From Xiphophorus maculatus (taxonomy: Eukaryota; Chordata; Actinopteri; Cyprinodontiformes; Poeciliidae): 64,000 nucleotides of DNA. This document shows, one piece after another, positions 12,680-25,254 of this stretch; position 1 is the first letter of the stretch, and each line of letters begins with the position of its first letter. The position numbers were made by a program, and so were the translations under genes. The notes beneath the pieces are model-generated. The model was not told where the DNA came from. It did no database searches and saw nothing but the letters and a program-made list of their open reading frames with translations. The DNA lies in contig NC_036447.1 of assembly GCF_002775205.1 (NCBI RefSeq), positions 8,792,501 to 8,856,500 on the forward strand. Reading direction: 5' to 3'.

Positions 12680-13958
12680 TAGGCCTGTTACGATAGCAAA
12701 TTTTGCTCAGCAATTAATTGTCTCAAAAATTATTGCGATTAATGATAATATTGTTTGAAAACCTTTTTACACTGATTTAATGGAAATGACATAATAATCC
12801 ATGCGATTTCTTGCCAAAGGTAGATACACTTTATTTTCAAAAGAACACTAAACACTGGAACTGATAAACAAAATAAACAAAACAACCAAAAACGAAAATA
12901 AAATATATTCTCAGTCTCCATTAACAAAAAATGCACTTGGAAAAAAAAAACTAAACAACATAAAGTAAAAGTGGAAATAAATACTGCATTCAACCAAAAG
13001 AGTGCAGATTATGAAGTCTGTATACTATGTTGCCCTTCAGTAATAATTAGATTTAAATAGAGAAGATGGGCACATCGACTACCTGATGCAATAATTCACA
13101 CTACATGATTTTTTGCTCCTACTTTTCCCCTTATGACAATCTTAATAAGTTGGTCTTTCTAAGAGTGTGTGGTGTGTTACAGTAGATCGTCGTTGCCGCT
13201 CCAAATCAGGTTTTTTCCCCCGACTAGGATCTTAACGCAGCCTGTTGAATGTGACAGGTAGCCAATCAGAAAGCGCGGATTCTCCTCCGTGTTTTCTGAG
13301 GGAAAATTGAGGGGAATCCCAAACAGCTGACACAGCGCAACACGAAGTCCATTGGAGATGATACTGGAAACAACATTAATGTTTATTCAACATGCAAAGA
13401 ATATAGAAATGACAAGAGGAGGAGTTGGAGCGAAATTGCTACCGCAGTTGATAAACCCGGTAACTTTTCAGCTGTTCTTCGTTAACGTGACATAAATAGG
13501 TTATAATGATTTTCATTCAGTCAGGACTTTACGCTGACACTAGCCACATGCATTGCAGGTAGATTGTAGTAAAGCATTGATTAATGCCTGGTTTTAAAAT
13601 GAGTTAACTGGACTTGTAGCCATTATTTTGTGCCCATTGTTGGACACCACAGGGCAGGAACGAATCCGATCGAACCGTTATACCAAGGATTTCTGTCGGC
13701 TAATGTTTGGTCTGTCAGGTTTTGAAAATGGGCGACAATCGGCCGACAGCTCGTGTCGTGTGCGCTGGGCTTTACACTGAGGAAATGAGGAAGGGAGGGT
13801 CAGTGGAGAGCACCGGAGCAGAGCCCTTTTTTCATTCGGTGTCATTAACAGAAAGAGAAAAAGACCGGAAGAGACGATAATGCCGATAATTAAAATGACC
13901 TCGATAGTTTTAATTTATCGTACAATTAATCGATTTATCGTTTATCGCGACAGGCCTA
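12680..13958. mobile_element. hAT-superfamily non-autonomous transposon with 8-bp TSD
   Basis: The element runs from TAGGCCTGTTACGATA to TATCGCGACAGGCCTA, terminal inverted repeats matching at 14 of 16 positions. It is flanked on both sides by the identical octamer gcgataaa (12672-12679 and 13959-13966), the 8-bp target duplication expected for hAT insertions. The 1279-bp interior has no long open frame, so it is non-autonomous. The flank itself (caatatttattgcgataa) looks like an end of a related element, so this may be a nested insertion. Confidence 0.9.
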
Positions 13959-16900
13959 GCGATAAATAATAACATTGTTGTTGCAAGACTAATTTCAAGT
14001 ATTATATTAATAATGGCATAATAATGCAAGTTCTCACTCTCTTATCCAATAAACATTACTTTTGTAAAGAACACTTACCGCTGGAAGACATTTTAACTGT
14101 CTAAAATAAAAAACAAAATGAGTTTTGTCACTAAACAAAATTTCCCACAAAAAAAATTAATCGGTTTGATCGAATTAATACATTTTAATTTTTGATATGG
14201 CAGATAATTTCACATATGAAGTATTTTTTTCTTAAATATTAAGCAATTATTGACTTAAAACAAGATCCTATTTCTTACAGAAAGGATTCTCAGTGTTTTC
14301 CAATATATTGACACCTGAAATGTAACCAAAAATACTTGTAAGATTGTGTTTTTATATTATATTTTTACATTTTTGTGAAGTACATAAAGCAATGAGGGGA
14401 GAAAAAAAAAAATCTTATCTGGTATAAAAAAAAATCTCATTTTATTTTCAATCCATATCCTCCAGTGTGCTGATTATAAGATTCAACTATAAACAGCCTT
14501 ACTGTAGCATGATATCTAAAAAGTGGATTGGAGAATAAAATACCAAACTGCTCTGGTCACTACAATCTGTAAAGTTCTGCCTTTGTCTCATCTGTGCCAC
14601 AGTAAGGTGAGCAAACTGTTAGAGACGCTTTACTTAATCAAATCTACACAAGACGGCGTGTTAAGTGAATGTTAGCGTCTCGTTAAAGCCGCTCTAAAGC
14701 AGGTGGCTGAGTGAAGCTATGAGTTGAACAGACGAAGCCAGCAAGTCTTAAAGGGAGTGGCTGTCAAAACGCCAGGTAACCCCAGCTACTGGCAGAGCGG
14801 CGGCCCCAAAACGCTACAGAGAACTGGGTTACAATCTGTCCTAAACCCGGCAAACAAACACCCAACGTTGGCAACATCACAGGCTAACCACAGCAAAGTT
14901 AAACACTGAACACAAATAATTGTATTTTTAATAATCTCAGAATAAGTCCATCTATTCTCATCGTTAGTATGTAAATATTTGATATGGATGAAGTCACCAG
15001 AGAATGGTAGACCAGCAGCTCTATTGTCTGGCTTTGCATCAAAGATCCAGCCTCGGGCCGGTGCTGGGAGGTGTGGGGGTGGGTGACGACTGGATTAACT
15101 GGTGCAAAAAAGAGAGGAGGAGCAGCTGGCACAAAAAATAAAGAAAAAAAATCCTGGGACAGCAAACATGTTTTAGTAAAACTGGGTCCAAGACCGATTG
15201 CTCTCCTGTGAATTGGCCGCTTCGCGATAAACAAGCCGACAGTTCGTCAATAAAACACTGGATATCCTCTGGGCCGGATCCGTTACCGTCCCAGTGAGCG
15301 GGCAGGGTGAGCCGAGGCCAGATGGGCAGCGGCTGCATTTGCTGCCACACCTCAAAACGTTACGCTTTTAAAAAACTGCACAAGAAGCAGCAAAATTTAT
15401 TCATAACGATGAGCTTCCAGAGAACTGAAAGTAAACAGACCGGCTTTTAGAGGGCCAAATTACCCGTTAAATAATTACAGAGCACTGGTCCCAGTTTCAG
15501 TCTCAGACTGGGTTCCTGAAACTGCAGCGTTAGCAGCTACCACTTTATCCTAATAGGTAGGAAAGTACCAGTCTGTAAACCAGTGATGAGAGATGCAGCA
15601 GGGCATCATTATTTCATCCCACAACTTAAAAAACAACAACAAAAAAACTTTCAGAGTTAATGATTTTATTCTTAAATGCTCTCTAAAAAGATACAGAGAG
15701 CCAGGAGAGAGTTTGCTTTCAGTTTGCAGAGGAACAAGCAGAGCAAACATCCAAACCCATGCAAATCCTTTCTGGTGTGCAAGAAGAAGAGTGATTCAGA
15801 AGTAAAAAGAGGAATGAAGGTTGAGAAAATGATTGATCGACCATCAAAATAATCTAATTTAATAATTGTCTAACCTTTTAACTGGAGTATTCATACTCTA
15901 AAAGTTACCATTTGCTAAAAGAACACCACACCCAAGACAGCAATAAAACCAAAACTGTACAAACAAGGTGCACATTTTGCTTTCAAGGTGAAAAATCTGC
16001 TTTGTCTATAAATATCTTCCACCCAGATCTCTTCAAACGGCAGCTTTAGCTTCACCTGGTCCAAATTCTGTGAAAAACAATTTTAAAAACCTCCTAATAA
16101 GCACCTCTTGGTATAGAATTATTATAAAGAAAACCAATTAGTAGACAGTATTTTTTTAGCTGTGGATACAGCAAATGATCAGGAGTATACGAAAATAATT
16201 GTGTCTTAATTTATTCCAGGAAATAAAAACATTTTCTCATTTTAATTTGCTTACTTGTATCTTTTGTTTCTAACTCATGTAAAAGAAATCTTAGGCGGTT
16301 ACATGAAAAGTCTGCAGAATGTGACGACTTTTTTAACCGATTACCAAAATAATCCAAATCAAGGGCTCCAACAAATTGAGATTTTTATTTCCAGCATCTA
16401 ACATGCAAAACATGATTCTTTCTCCAATCCAGTTTACATTTTTTTAACAGCATTCTCATGTTGAAAATGGACTGAAATGAAAGTTACCAGCAAGTTTCAG
16501 CGTTTCTCACCGAGAGAAACATTATGCTGGTCTTGCAAAGTAAAGTATAACATATCAAAAGCAAGAGGCAGTTAAGAAGAATTCCCCTTCCTGGTGTTTT
16601 CATGGAGGTAGATTAGAATCAGGTACATTGTGTGTTCGATAATACAAAGTACTCCAGTATGCAAACAATGAGGACATCAGTGTTAAATGTACCTCAACTA
16701 ACCAGAGATCTGGTACTTTCATGGTAAACTCCTGCAGTTTACCTAGAAGTATGCAACACTTCAAATGCAGGAGGGAAAAATACTAATGGGTAAAAGTAGG
16801 AAACTTGAGCTTTGTATAAATGTAGCGGCAGCTTTTACACTCAATGTTACAACATTTAGCCAATCCCAACTTGATAAACTCCAAACCAGAAAGAAACTCA

Positions 16901-19874
16901 AAAATCTAATCTGTCCAAGCTCAATCAAACACTACCAAGGCATTGCACCAACACTGCTACAAGGTTTCCCCCAGAAAACTTGCTGAGTCCGGTGGTTGGG
17001 CGCTCAGGCAGTCAGTCATCCAGCGGTCCGCCATGTTTTTGAGTGAAAAAAATTTTCAAAGGTGACAGGAAATTTCAAAATATCACTTGGTAATTATGTG
17101 TTATTAAAGGTTTGGAAGATTAATATCTGAACACCAACTACAAAGTCTTAAAAAATGCAAACTTTAAAAAAATAAAACTTAAATGAATAAGCAATGCTTA
17201 GCCTGGTGTGGGCACAAGTAAAGCCTGGTGGCCCGTCAGGCTTATAATAACCTGGGGGAAACCCTGTCTTGGGTGCTGAAGCCACTACTGAGGGAGAAAG
17301 CCCAAAGTTAGCTCCTTTATGTGTCGTTTAAAAGGAAACCCGTCTTTTCTACATGTTTGCTGTTCATTCAGGCTGGAAGAGGCTTTCAGGAGATAAGAGG
17401 ACGGCTGAAACGAGTAAAATAAATTTGCTGTTTTATCATTTTAGCTTTCAAGCCCTTTGTCTACACAGGATGGATTTGTAAATGTTACCAACCTTTGAAA
17501 TTCAAGTCAAGGAAGATTTGTATTCTATAGGGAATGTCCATTACTGCATTAAATACATTGTCAACTAATTTAGTAACTGAATAATACTTTAATGGCGTAA
17601 TGGTGTATACAGACACAAAAAATTAAATTTGTTGAAAGAAAGCAGAGTAGCAATTAAGCCAAAGGTTGTACAAATATATACATTTTGCATTTATGGCTAT
17701 AAAAAAAAAAAAAAAAGCATCCACTACAGGAATGCCATGTTATTGCATTTTACGCAACAAATTTTTTTTGCTAAAAATCTGCAGAAGGTGCCAATTATTT
17801 AATCCAACTGATTAATCGATTGCTAAAGACCGGTAGAACCCCTAAAATGAACACGAACCTTCAATCAGAGACACATAACTTACATTTATTCCTTAATTTC
17901 AAAAAGTACTACATTAGAAAAAGTCAGAGCAAAACGACTGAGTTATCACCATTTACTTTTCATTTTCCTAATGTAAACTAAATCAGTGAGAACCATAAAG
18001 TTCAGCAGATTTTCTGAATAAAAGAAAAATGTTTCCTTAGCTCCTCTGCGGTGCTGTGACATCAGGAAAAGGAAAGAGGGAAACGGAAACAGAGGTGTTG
18101 AAAGGAAAAGTTGCGATGAAGTAAAACATACAGCTGAACACGCCAAACAAAAAACAGAGCCTGCTCATCGTTAAATATTAAAACTAAAATCCGTTATAGA
18201 AAGTTAGAATTTAAACATTACTTTAAAACGTCAATACAAGTTATTTATTCAGGCTTAAAGAGAGTTTAACACCCGAGTGAGGTTGCCTCATCCACGTTCC
18301 AATTAAAATTTGTGCAGCCATCATTTTAAAAGATATTAATAAATATTTCCAGGGGTCAAAGGTCAAAGAAAACTAACTGTCAATCAACTGTGCTACAAAG
18401 AGTTAAAATTTTAGCTTCACAAAGCAGCACAATTAATTCGTATCAATTTAGTTTGAGTTTGTTAGTGTAGGTTGATCTTTGACTTTTTCTAAATCTTAAA
18501 ATTTACAACAGCACAAACCAAATTTAGTATTATTTTGTAAATGTGGGTTATTGGTTGAATTTTGAAAACAATCTCTTTTAAAATTATAGCAGCACGAACA
18601 AAGATTTTTGCTGAACAAATGTTTGACACCAATTTCACATCCAGAAATACAAACCTGTCTTTTATGGACCCAAAAGTTTTAGATTAATATATTATCACCT
18701 TCCTAAAATAATGACCCAAGTCTTTTTTTTTTTTTTGCCAAAAGTGATTTATGGGGGAAAAAAAATGAACCGATTTTGACAAAAACAGAAAAAGAGACTC
18801 GGGTCTTTATTTTAGGAAAGTGGTGATAAATTAATTTGAAATTATGCTTCTAAAGTGAATCTTTGGAAATTCATCAAGCAATCAGAATAACCACAAAGAG
18901 GATGCAATTCACACCCTGGGGGAGGCGAGTAAAGTTTTAGGTGAAGAGAGAAGACATCCCACGCCCAGCTGAGGGTTTCTCCTGTCAAACACTCTAAAGC
19001 CGGAGGAGAAGTGCAGCTCGTCACATCTAAACCCTGCCAACCACACCCAGCCATGTCCACAACACTCTGATTATGTAATGCAGGCTGCGAGCCAAACCAG
19101 CATCTCTCCATCACTGAGATTTGTACTCCCGATAGACTGCCCATTTCACTCTGCCCTGAACAGTCAACAATGATGCAAATATGAAAAACAGATTTAATCT
19201 TAGCAGGGAGTTATGAGGAAAGGTACACTTTTCCCAAAAAGATTTACCATTAAAAACACTCAATACATGGCGTTTAATCCCTAATTACAAAATAGATACA
19301 AATATTTTAAAAGCAGGTCGTTGAGGGACGCATACTGCACTAATGGGACCCCAAAAGGGGCCTCAGTGTGGCCCCAGGAGGCCGATTGTTTATGATTTTT
19401 TTAAAGGGGGGGGCTCAAGTGGAGCTTTAATAACGCCATTTGTTTCTGAAAACAAAAAATACCAAACCTCCCCTCCCTGGTTTAGCAGAATAAAAAGAGG
19501 ACGGTCCAGCCTTGACAGAACAATAGCAATAATGCGCAAAGGGAGCCTGCAGGGTGAAGCACATGAGATTAGTCAATAAACTGAAAGCAAAGCAACCTCA
19601 GACGACTCTTTTACCGCCGGAGACAGACACCAATGTCCTTTTTGGGGAGGAAAAGCTACTCCAACCACGGCCCAGCCGAACCCAAGCCGTCTGGCTACAA
19701 GCCGGCTACTCCAATAACGCAAACAAACGTAACACAAAAACAAAAACAGCCTCTTCAAACCCAACATGCACTTTATTTTAGCAGAGAAAACAACGACGAC
19801 AAGGTGCCGAGACGTGACTTAAATTAAATCACCCTGAACAGAAACGACAAAAGCGTCACTAAAGGAGATTTTAC

Positions 19875-20100
19875 CTTCTGGACCGAGCGACGTTGCTCTT
19901 CAGCACCACTTGAAGATGAGAGCAGCTCCTCCGGACCGGAACCAGCCCTGAAGCAAATAATGTCGACACAAACCGGCACCAAATTAACAATGGAGCCGCG
20001 CGCCCTGATGCGAGCGTCCCGCCGCGTGCCCTTCCCTCCACGTTTCAACGGCGACAGGCGGTTCTGCTTCTTGAAGGATGGACCCGGGTGAGGAGGGGCG
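19875..20100 (-). promoter_or_regulatory. GC-rich promoter and non-coding exon 1 of the Ala/Pro/Lys-rich gene
   Basis: This is the most CpG-rich patch of the left third of the window (for example gagccgcgcgccctgatgcg). On the minus strand it ends in a consensus donor, CCAGAAG/gtaaaatc, which pairs with the acceptor at 7316. The transcription start is not visible exactly, and the 20100 boundary is an estimate. No TATA box is seen, as expected for a CpG-type promoter. Confidence 0.55.
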
Positions 20101-20187
20101 AGGAAGAGGAGGAGGAGGAGGAGGACGGAGGCAGTGACAAAGCGTCCAGCTGCAGAACAACGAAGAAGCGTGGTCTGCACAGATTAA

Positions 20188-20214
20188 GAAAACACACACA
20201 CACACACACACACA
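20188..20214 (+). repeat. (AC)n microsatellite
   Basis: About 12 AC units lie just upstream of the CpG-rich promoter of the minus-strand gene. A GAG/GAGGAG purine run lies at 20096-20130. Confidence 0.95.
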
Positions 20215-20424
20215 GAGATATGGACTTAAAATCATGTAAAAGGTCCAATCAAAGCCGCCAAACGGTGGTGGTTATGCAAAACAAAGGTGACGTCAAAATG
20301 AGACTCGAGCTCCATGTCAGGAAGCTCCGCCCAGTCAGAGGGGGGCCTCCATGCACTGCCTGGATGCTAAAGGATATTAGTGGTTCACTGAAACAGAGGC
20401 GGATTATTTCATAACAAGGCCCCG

Positions 20425-20960
20425 GGTGGGCGGCAGAGTACCCAAAGTTATACTCAAGAAGAGTAGAAATATTTCAACATATTTTTACTCAAGTAAAAGT
20501 ACAAAGTACCCAACCAAGAAAATACTCAAGCAAGAGTAAAAAGGTATTTGGTAAAATGTTGTCTGAAGTACTGAGAAAGTAATCGAATTAATCATTTAAT
20601 ATTTAAAAATGACATAACTAAATATAGAGTTAAGTAGAACATTTGGTAAAAATGACAATAATTCATACAAGTAACAAAAACTAACAAAAATCAGGCAAAA
20701 TATTTTTTTCAATAAAACATTTATGAAACCTTATAAAAAAACATGTTTGTTTTTCATTCGGTGAAGTTAGTCGCAATACTTCATAATGAAATTACTCTAG
20801 TAGAAGAAAAAAGTACGTCGTAAAAATACTCTTAAAAGTACTTTTTTTTCAAAGAATTTACTGTAACTAGTTACTACCCAACTCAGAGGAAGGGTAGCAA
20901 TACTTCAGCATATTTTTTTACTCAAGTAAAAGTAAAAAGTAGCCATCCAAGAAATTTCCC
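20425..20960. repeat. Dispersed 'tactcaagtaaaagta' repeat
   Basis: The phrase TTTTACTCAAGTAAAAGTA occurs twice (near 20483 and 20916), each preceded by an 'atatttcaacat'/'acttcagcat' block. Between them are further variants (tactcaagcaagagtaaaaa, agtacttttttttc). This matches a repeat type very common in teleost introns. Class and ends cannot be fixed from one copy. No coding frame is present. Confidence 0.6.
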
Positions 20961-21874
20961 CTGACAGACTCTTCACATTTCTCACCCCAGAAGAGAATCT
21001 AAATAGTCAATCATGTCTGGTTGCTAGGGGAAAAGAAGAACTCTTGACCAATCAGGATCACTAAAGTTAAAGTCTTTGGGGTTCTCGGAATTCCACCGCT
21101 GCCATAGAAACTGCCGGAAAGTTTTGCGTTGCTATGGTGATAAAGTTAATGATGGCAAGCTGTCAAGAATCTATTTCACCAGTCGCCACTGATTCCCACT
21201 TCTAGTAAAAGTTAATGTTTCAGTTGGGTCTTCAGGAGTAAAACTGCATCCACCAGTTTTGTTTTTAAATCTTTTAGAAGACTGAACATTTCCAAAATTT
21301 CTGTGCACTTTGGTAAATCAGTGAATCTCCACACTAACTCCTCCCTGCTGGGTTTTTTCCCCACTCCACCATTGTGTTTAATTCCTGCTTTAAACAACAA
21401 CAACAACAAAAAATCCAAGACACTAAACTGCAAGAGCTGAATAAAGGAGTGTCTGTTTTCTGAAATTTGGATAGTTGAAACTTGAGCCATGGGAAAGTCT
21501 CTGTAAGGTTTACATTGTTCATTTCCTGTTCCCAAACTTTCCTATAGTTTTCTCTCTCCTATGGTACAAGCTTTGAATGGACGAAGGCTAAATGCTTTTT
21601 CTGTGAATGCTGATTCTTCAACATGCAGCTGCAGCAAAACACAAGCACAGAATAGAAAACGGAGACAAAGGGGAAACACGCAGCTCCCTGGAAAGACTTT
21701 TAGGGTGAAAAGATTCAGACATCAACTCTTGTTTTCTGCATTGAAATGCTGAGAAAGAAGAACAAAGACATTTAACGTAAAAAGAAAGGGATGATTGGAA
21801 ATCGGAGTGACTGGTAACCAGTGGTTATCTGTCATGGTTTCACCATAATCTCAGTCAAGCAGTCAAGGAAACCT

Positions 21875-22160
21875 TTTCCACTTTTTGTCACATTACAACA
21901 AACTTCCATGTATTTAAATCTGATCTCATGCTAACACAAAATACAACATAATTGTGAAATAGAAGGAAATACCTGTGGTTTTTACAAACTGAAAAGTGTG
22001 GTAAAATTAAGGGTTGGAAAATATATATTTTTATGAATTAAGAAAAGAATTACTGACTTAAAACAAGCTCTGATATCTTGGTGAAAAGTTGCTTTTAAGA
22101 TCGTTTTGTCTTACTTCAAGTGTAATGAGATATTTGCATTTGAAAAATACTTTGTAAGAG
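21875..22160. mobile_element. Tc1-like element remnant 1
   Basis: The block tttttgtcacattacaacaa / cttccatgtatttaaatctg / aattgtgaaatagaaggaaa resembles the usual flank-to-body sequence of degenerate teleost Tc1-type MITEs. Related pieces are at 49925-50165 and 57590-57760. It has no open frame. Confidence 0.5.
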
Positions 22161-25100
22161 TCTGTGTTTTTCCTGTGCAATTCCTCATAAAGCCTGACAC
22201 TAATGGGCTCCATCCATTTCAGATAGCTTCATAATGTTGCTACATAATGTTGTTACCCAGAGGTGTGGCTCAGAACCGGGCTCTTCCAATCCTAAACAGA
22301 ACCACGACTGGCTGAAAACTCAAAAGCCTCTTCTAGAGAGACCTGCTTCTTTTAGATCTTCCTATTCTTTTGTGCGTGGGCTGCAGGACACCCCACAGCT
22401 CAGACAGCTGCACGGTAAAAGACACTCAGGTGCCTGCAGAGTTTATTATTTCAGCCCACAAATACAGCAGGAAGAGGAAAGGCTTGCTGGTGCAGGCACC
22501 TACTTTTGATCTGAGGCGCTTTGTTGGTATAAAGGCCTTGCAGTTCAAACACCGAGTCACAATTGAGCAAATGGAGCATATTTCAATTCAAACCGAGATC
22601 AAACTGGGAATCAACAAAGGATCTTACATTAGCACACAGAAGCAACAGCTGGCAGACCATTAGTTGCTTCTGAATTAGCTACTTCCTCTGCGCTTTCAGT
22701 CTGCATTAAAGTCACTGAGGAAATTCTGTATGTCCACGCATGGGGAGAGATAGATGAGTCGGGTTTGTGGGATGCATAAAACTGAGAAGCATTTCCTTTG
22801 GTCTCTCACAGACCCATTAACATGAGGCAAAGCCGGAGTAGTACATAATGGAAGATGATATTAGCTTAAGTGGGTGAGAAGCTGTGATACCTCTGCTCCT
22901 AAGTCTGCTGGGGAAGTAACCAGGAAATGGAACCAATCATAGAGGAATCGATCTGAGAGAAAACAAGATGTTTCATTCACCTTCCCAGAAAGATCCCAGT
23001 TGCAGAGTTGGAGCAAAAATGATTATTTTTTTTAGTCAACAGTGGTGAGGAAAAAAATTAACTTTATCTGTAAAAACATTTTACTTAACCTCATTTTGAG
23101 TCAAATGTCCCAAAAAAGAAGTTATATCTCATAAATTAGTTTGTGTTTCGTCAGATTAAAATAACCCTTAAGTTGATTTTAAACATACCTTTTATTAACT
23201 TCACATTTCTGTATTAAAATGTTTTTTTTTCAATTGTTCTAATGTAATTTTCTGATCTTAAATCTTGTTTATTAGCTGTAATCACAAAATCACCCAAATT
23301 TACAGAAATAAAGGCCAGAAAACACCAGTTTTTATGTAATTAATCTACATATCATATTTCAATTCATGAATTGCTAAAATAAATTAACTTTTTAATAATA
23401 TTCTAACTTATACTGAATATGACTGTATGACTACAGCTCATAAGTTTAAAATCTCAATTTTATTGTAGCTTCTTTCTAAAAATTAAACTCATTATATGGA
23501 TTTGTTAGAGGGAAATATTTCAAGCCTTTATTTCCTGTAATTTTCATGATTATTGCTTATAGATAATAAAAATCCAAAACTGTGTGCCTCATATGTTTAG
23601 AACATTACACAAAAATAAAAGTATCAGAAAATGTAAGACTAATGAAAAGTATGTTAATTTCTATTCTGCTACTATGGAACTTTTATTTGGAAAAAGTCAA
23701 TAAAATGTTGTGTATAGTTTTTGTATAAAATAGTAAAAAACTACTTAAACACCCTCTAATTTATGCAAGCAGAAATCTGATCCCAGAATAGCGTTGCATG
23801 TACTTATTGCTCCCCCTGCTGGTAACACAGGAGAACTACAGCAACATTCAGACGACAAATAACTTGAACAAGAAAACGGCAGAAATCATAGGTGACCCAG
23901 AAAGTTTAATTTACATTGAGGAACTAGACGATGATCAACAGATACTGTATATGACACAAAGCAGATGACTGAACAGCAATTCAAACAGTGTTTCTCTGAG
24001 GTACAGTACAGGCACATCAACACCGAAACTCAACATAAAACACTAAAGCCAAGCAGAAAAACATCTTAGTAATAAACGACAGTAATGGATCCTTAATTTA
24101 AAGCCACTGATAAAACAGGCACTTTTAAAATATATATTTAAAATCTATTATTGTACAGCACAATTAACTTACAAAATGATTCAGCTGATATGTTGAAAAC
24201 GAGCGGAAAAACTTCTGTCCTTTTCTTGGACCAAACGTCTTCATCCTGAGACTCTTCAAACTTTTGTGCGTACAAGAAAAGAAGAAATCTAGTTAGTTCA
24301 GGACTCCAACAGCGCAACTGTTTCAGACAAGACAACTTTACGTTAACGGGAAGCAACAAGGAAAAGAACTGAGTCACAATGAGAAGGCATTTTTAGCCAT
24401 CGTTTTCCATCATTGTTTCCTAATCAGAGTCCGGCTATTCAAGTCAGATCCAATTTCTTAATGGCCATCAGTGTTGTCTCTCTCTACAGCGATGAGGGTG
24501 GAGGGGATTTGCAAACATTTTAACTTATACACAATGAAGTATCACAGTCTCCATAATGTTTTGGCATCATTTAAAAGAAAAGTGCACACAGCTTTGGAGG
24601 ACAAACCAACTGCAACACAGTCCGAGTACGTAGTGAGTGTGTCTGCAACACATGGTACACACACTGTGTTGCAACAGGAAATGCTGTAGGAAAATTATAC
24701 TGAAGCTGCATCAACCTGATCATAATTCATAAGAAATAAAGCTTCTACACAGAAGCTTTGTTATCTTCATTTTAGTTAAATATCTCATGAATTTTACTAA
24801 ATAAAACTGGACTTGTTATGGTCTTCAATCTGAAATTTTCTAAAATAGAAAAAAAAAAATCAAGTAAAGGAAAATAAAAACAATCAGTACCAGTTTCCGT
24901 AACATTTTTGCACCAGCAGTTTGTGCTGCTTCTGCAGCAGTAATGCAGAATCACAAACACAGAAAAAAAAATACTGAGTTTTGTTCTAAAAACAATAAAA
25001 ACTAACAGAAATGTTTGTGTGGTAGTCGTCAGCGATGCTACATTGTAATGCTCCTTTAGAAAAGTTCAGTCCTTCAGTTCTCAACGAACAGAAAGCTCCA

Positions 25101-25254
25101 GCAGGAAGAGTGTAGATCCTTCAGTAGATCCAGCCGATGGGGACACCTTCTTCAGTACCGACTGCTTGAGCCACAGGAACGCTGCTGATGTGTGCAATAC
25201 ACACCGCTGGACAGCAGGGGGGGCTGGTGAGCACTCAGATTATTAAGGTCATCC
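22161..25254. other. Intergenic; probably holds the mcoln1 3'UTR at its right end
   Basis: No coding exon is supported. The right part (roughly 24100-25254), read on the minus strand, should be the 3'UTR of mcoln1 after the stop at 25255. A minus-strand AATAAA candidate is at 23687-23692, but its use is unproven. ORFs of up to 97 codons here show no domain. Confidence 0.45.

Larger units (their letters stand above)
7316..19874 (-). other. Large first intron of the Ala/Pro/Lys-rich gene, filled with repeats
   Basis: No coding exon was supported on either strand here. Recognisable contents are a SINE (9048-9410), a hAT-like MITE (10012-10375), an X-box-bearing MITE (10870-11460), a CT/CA microsatellite (12499-12551) and a hAT element with an 8-bp target duplication (12680-13958). 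Small fragments related to hAT MITEs lie near 16320 and 17790. The rest is AT-rich unique-looking intron sequence. Confidence 0.55.
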
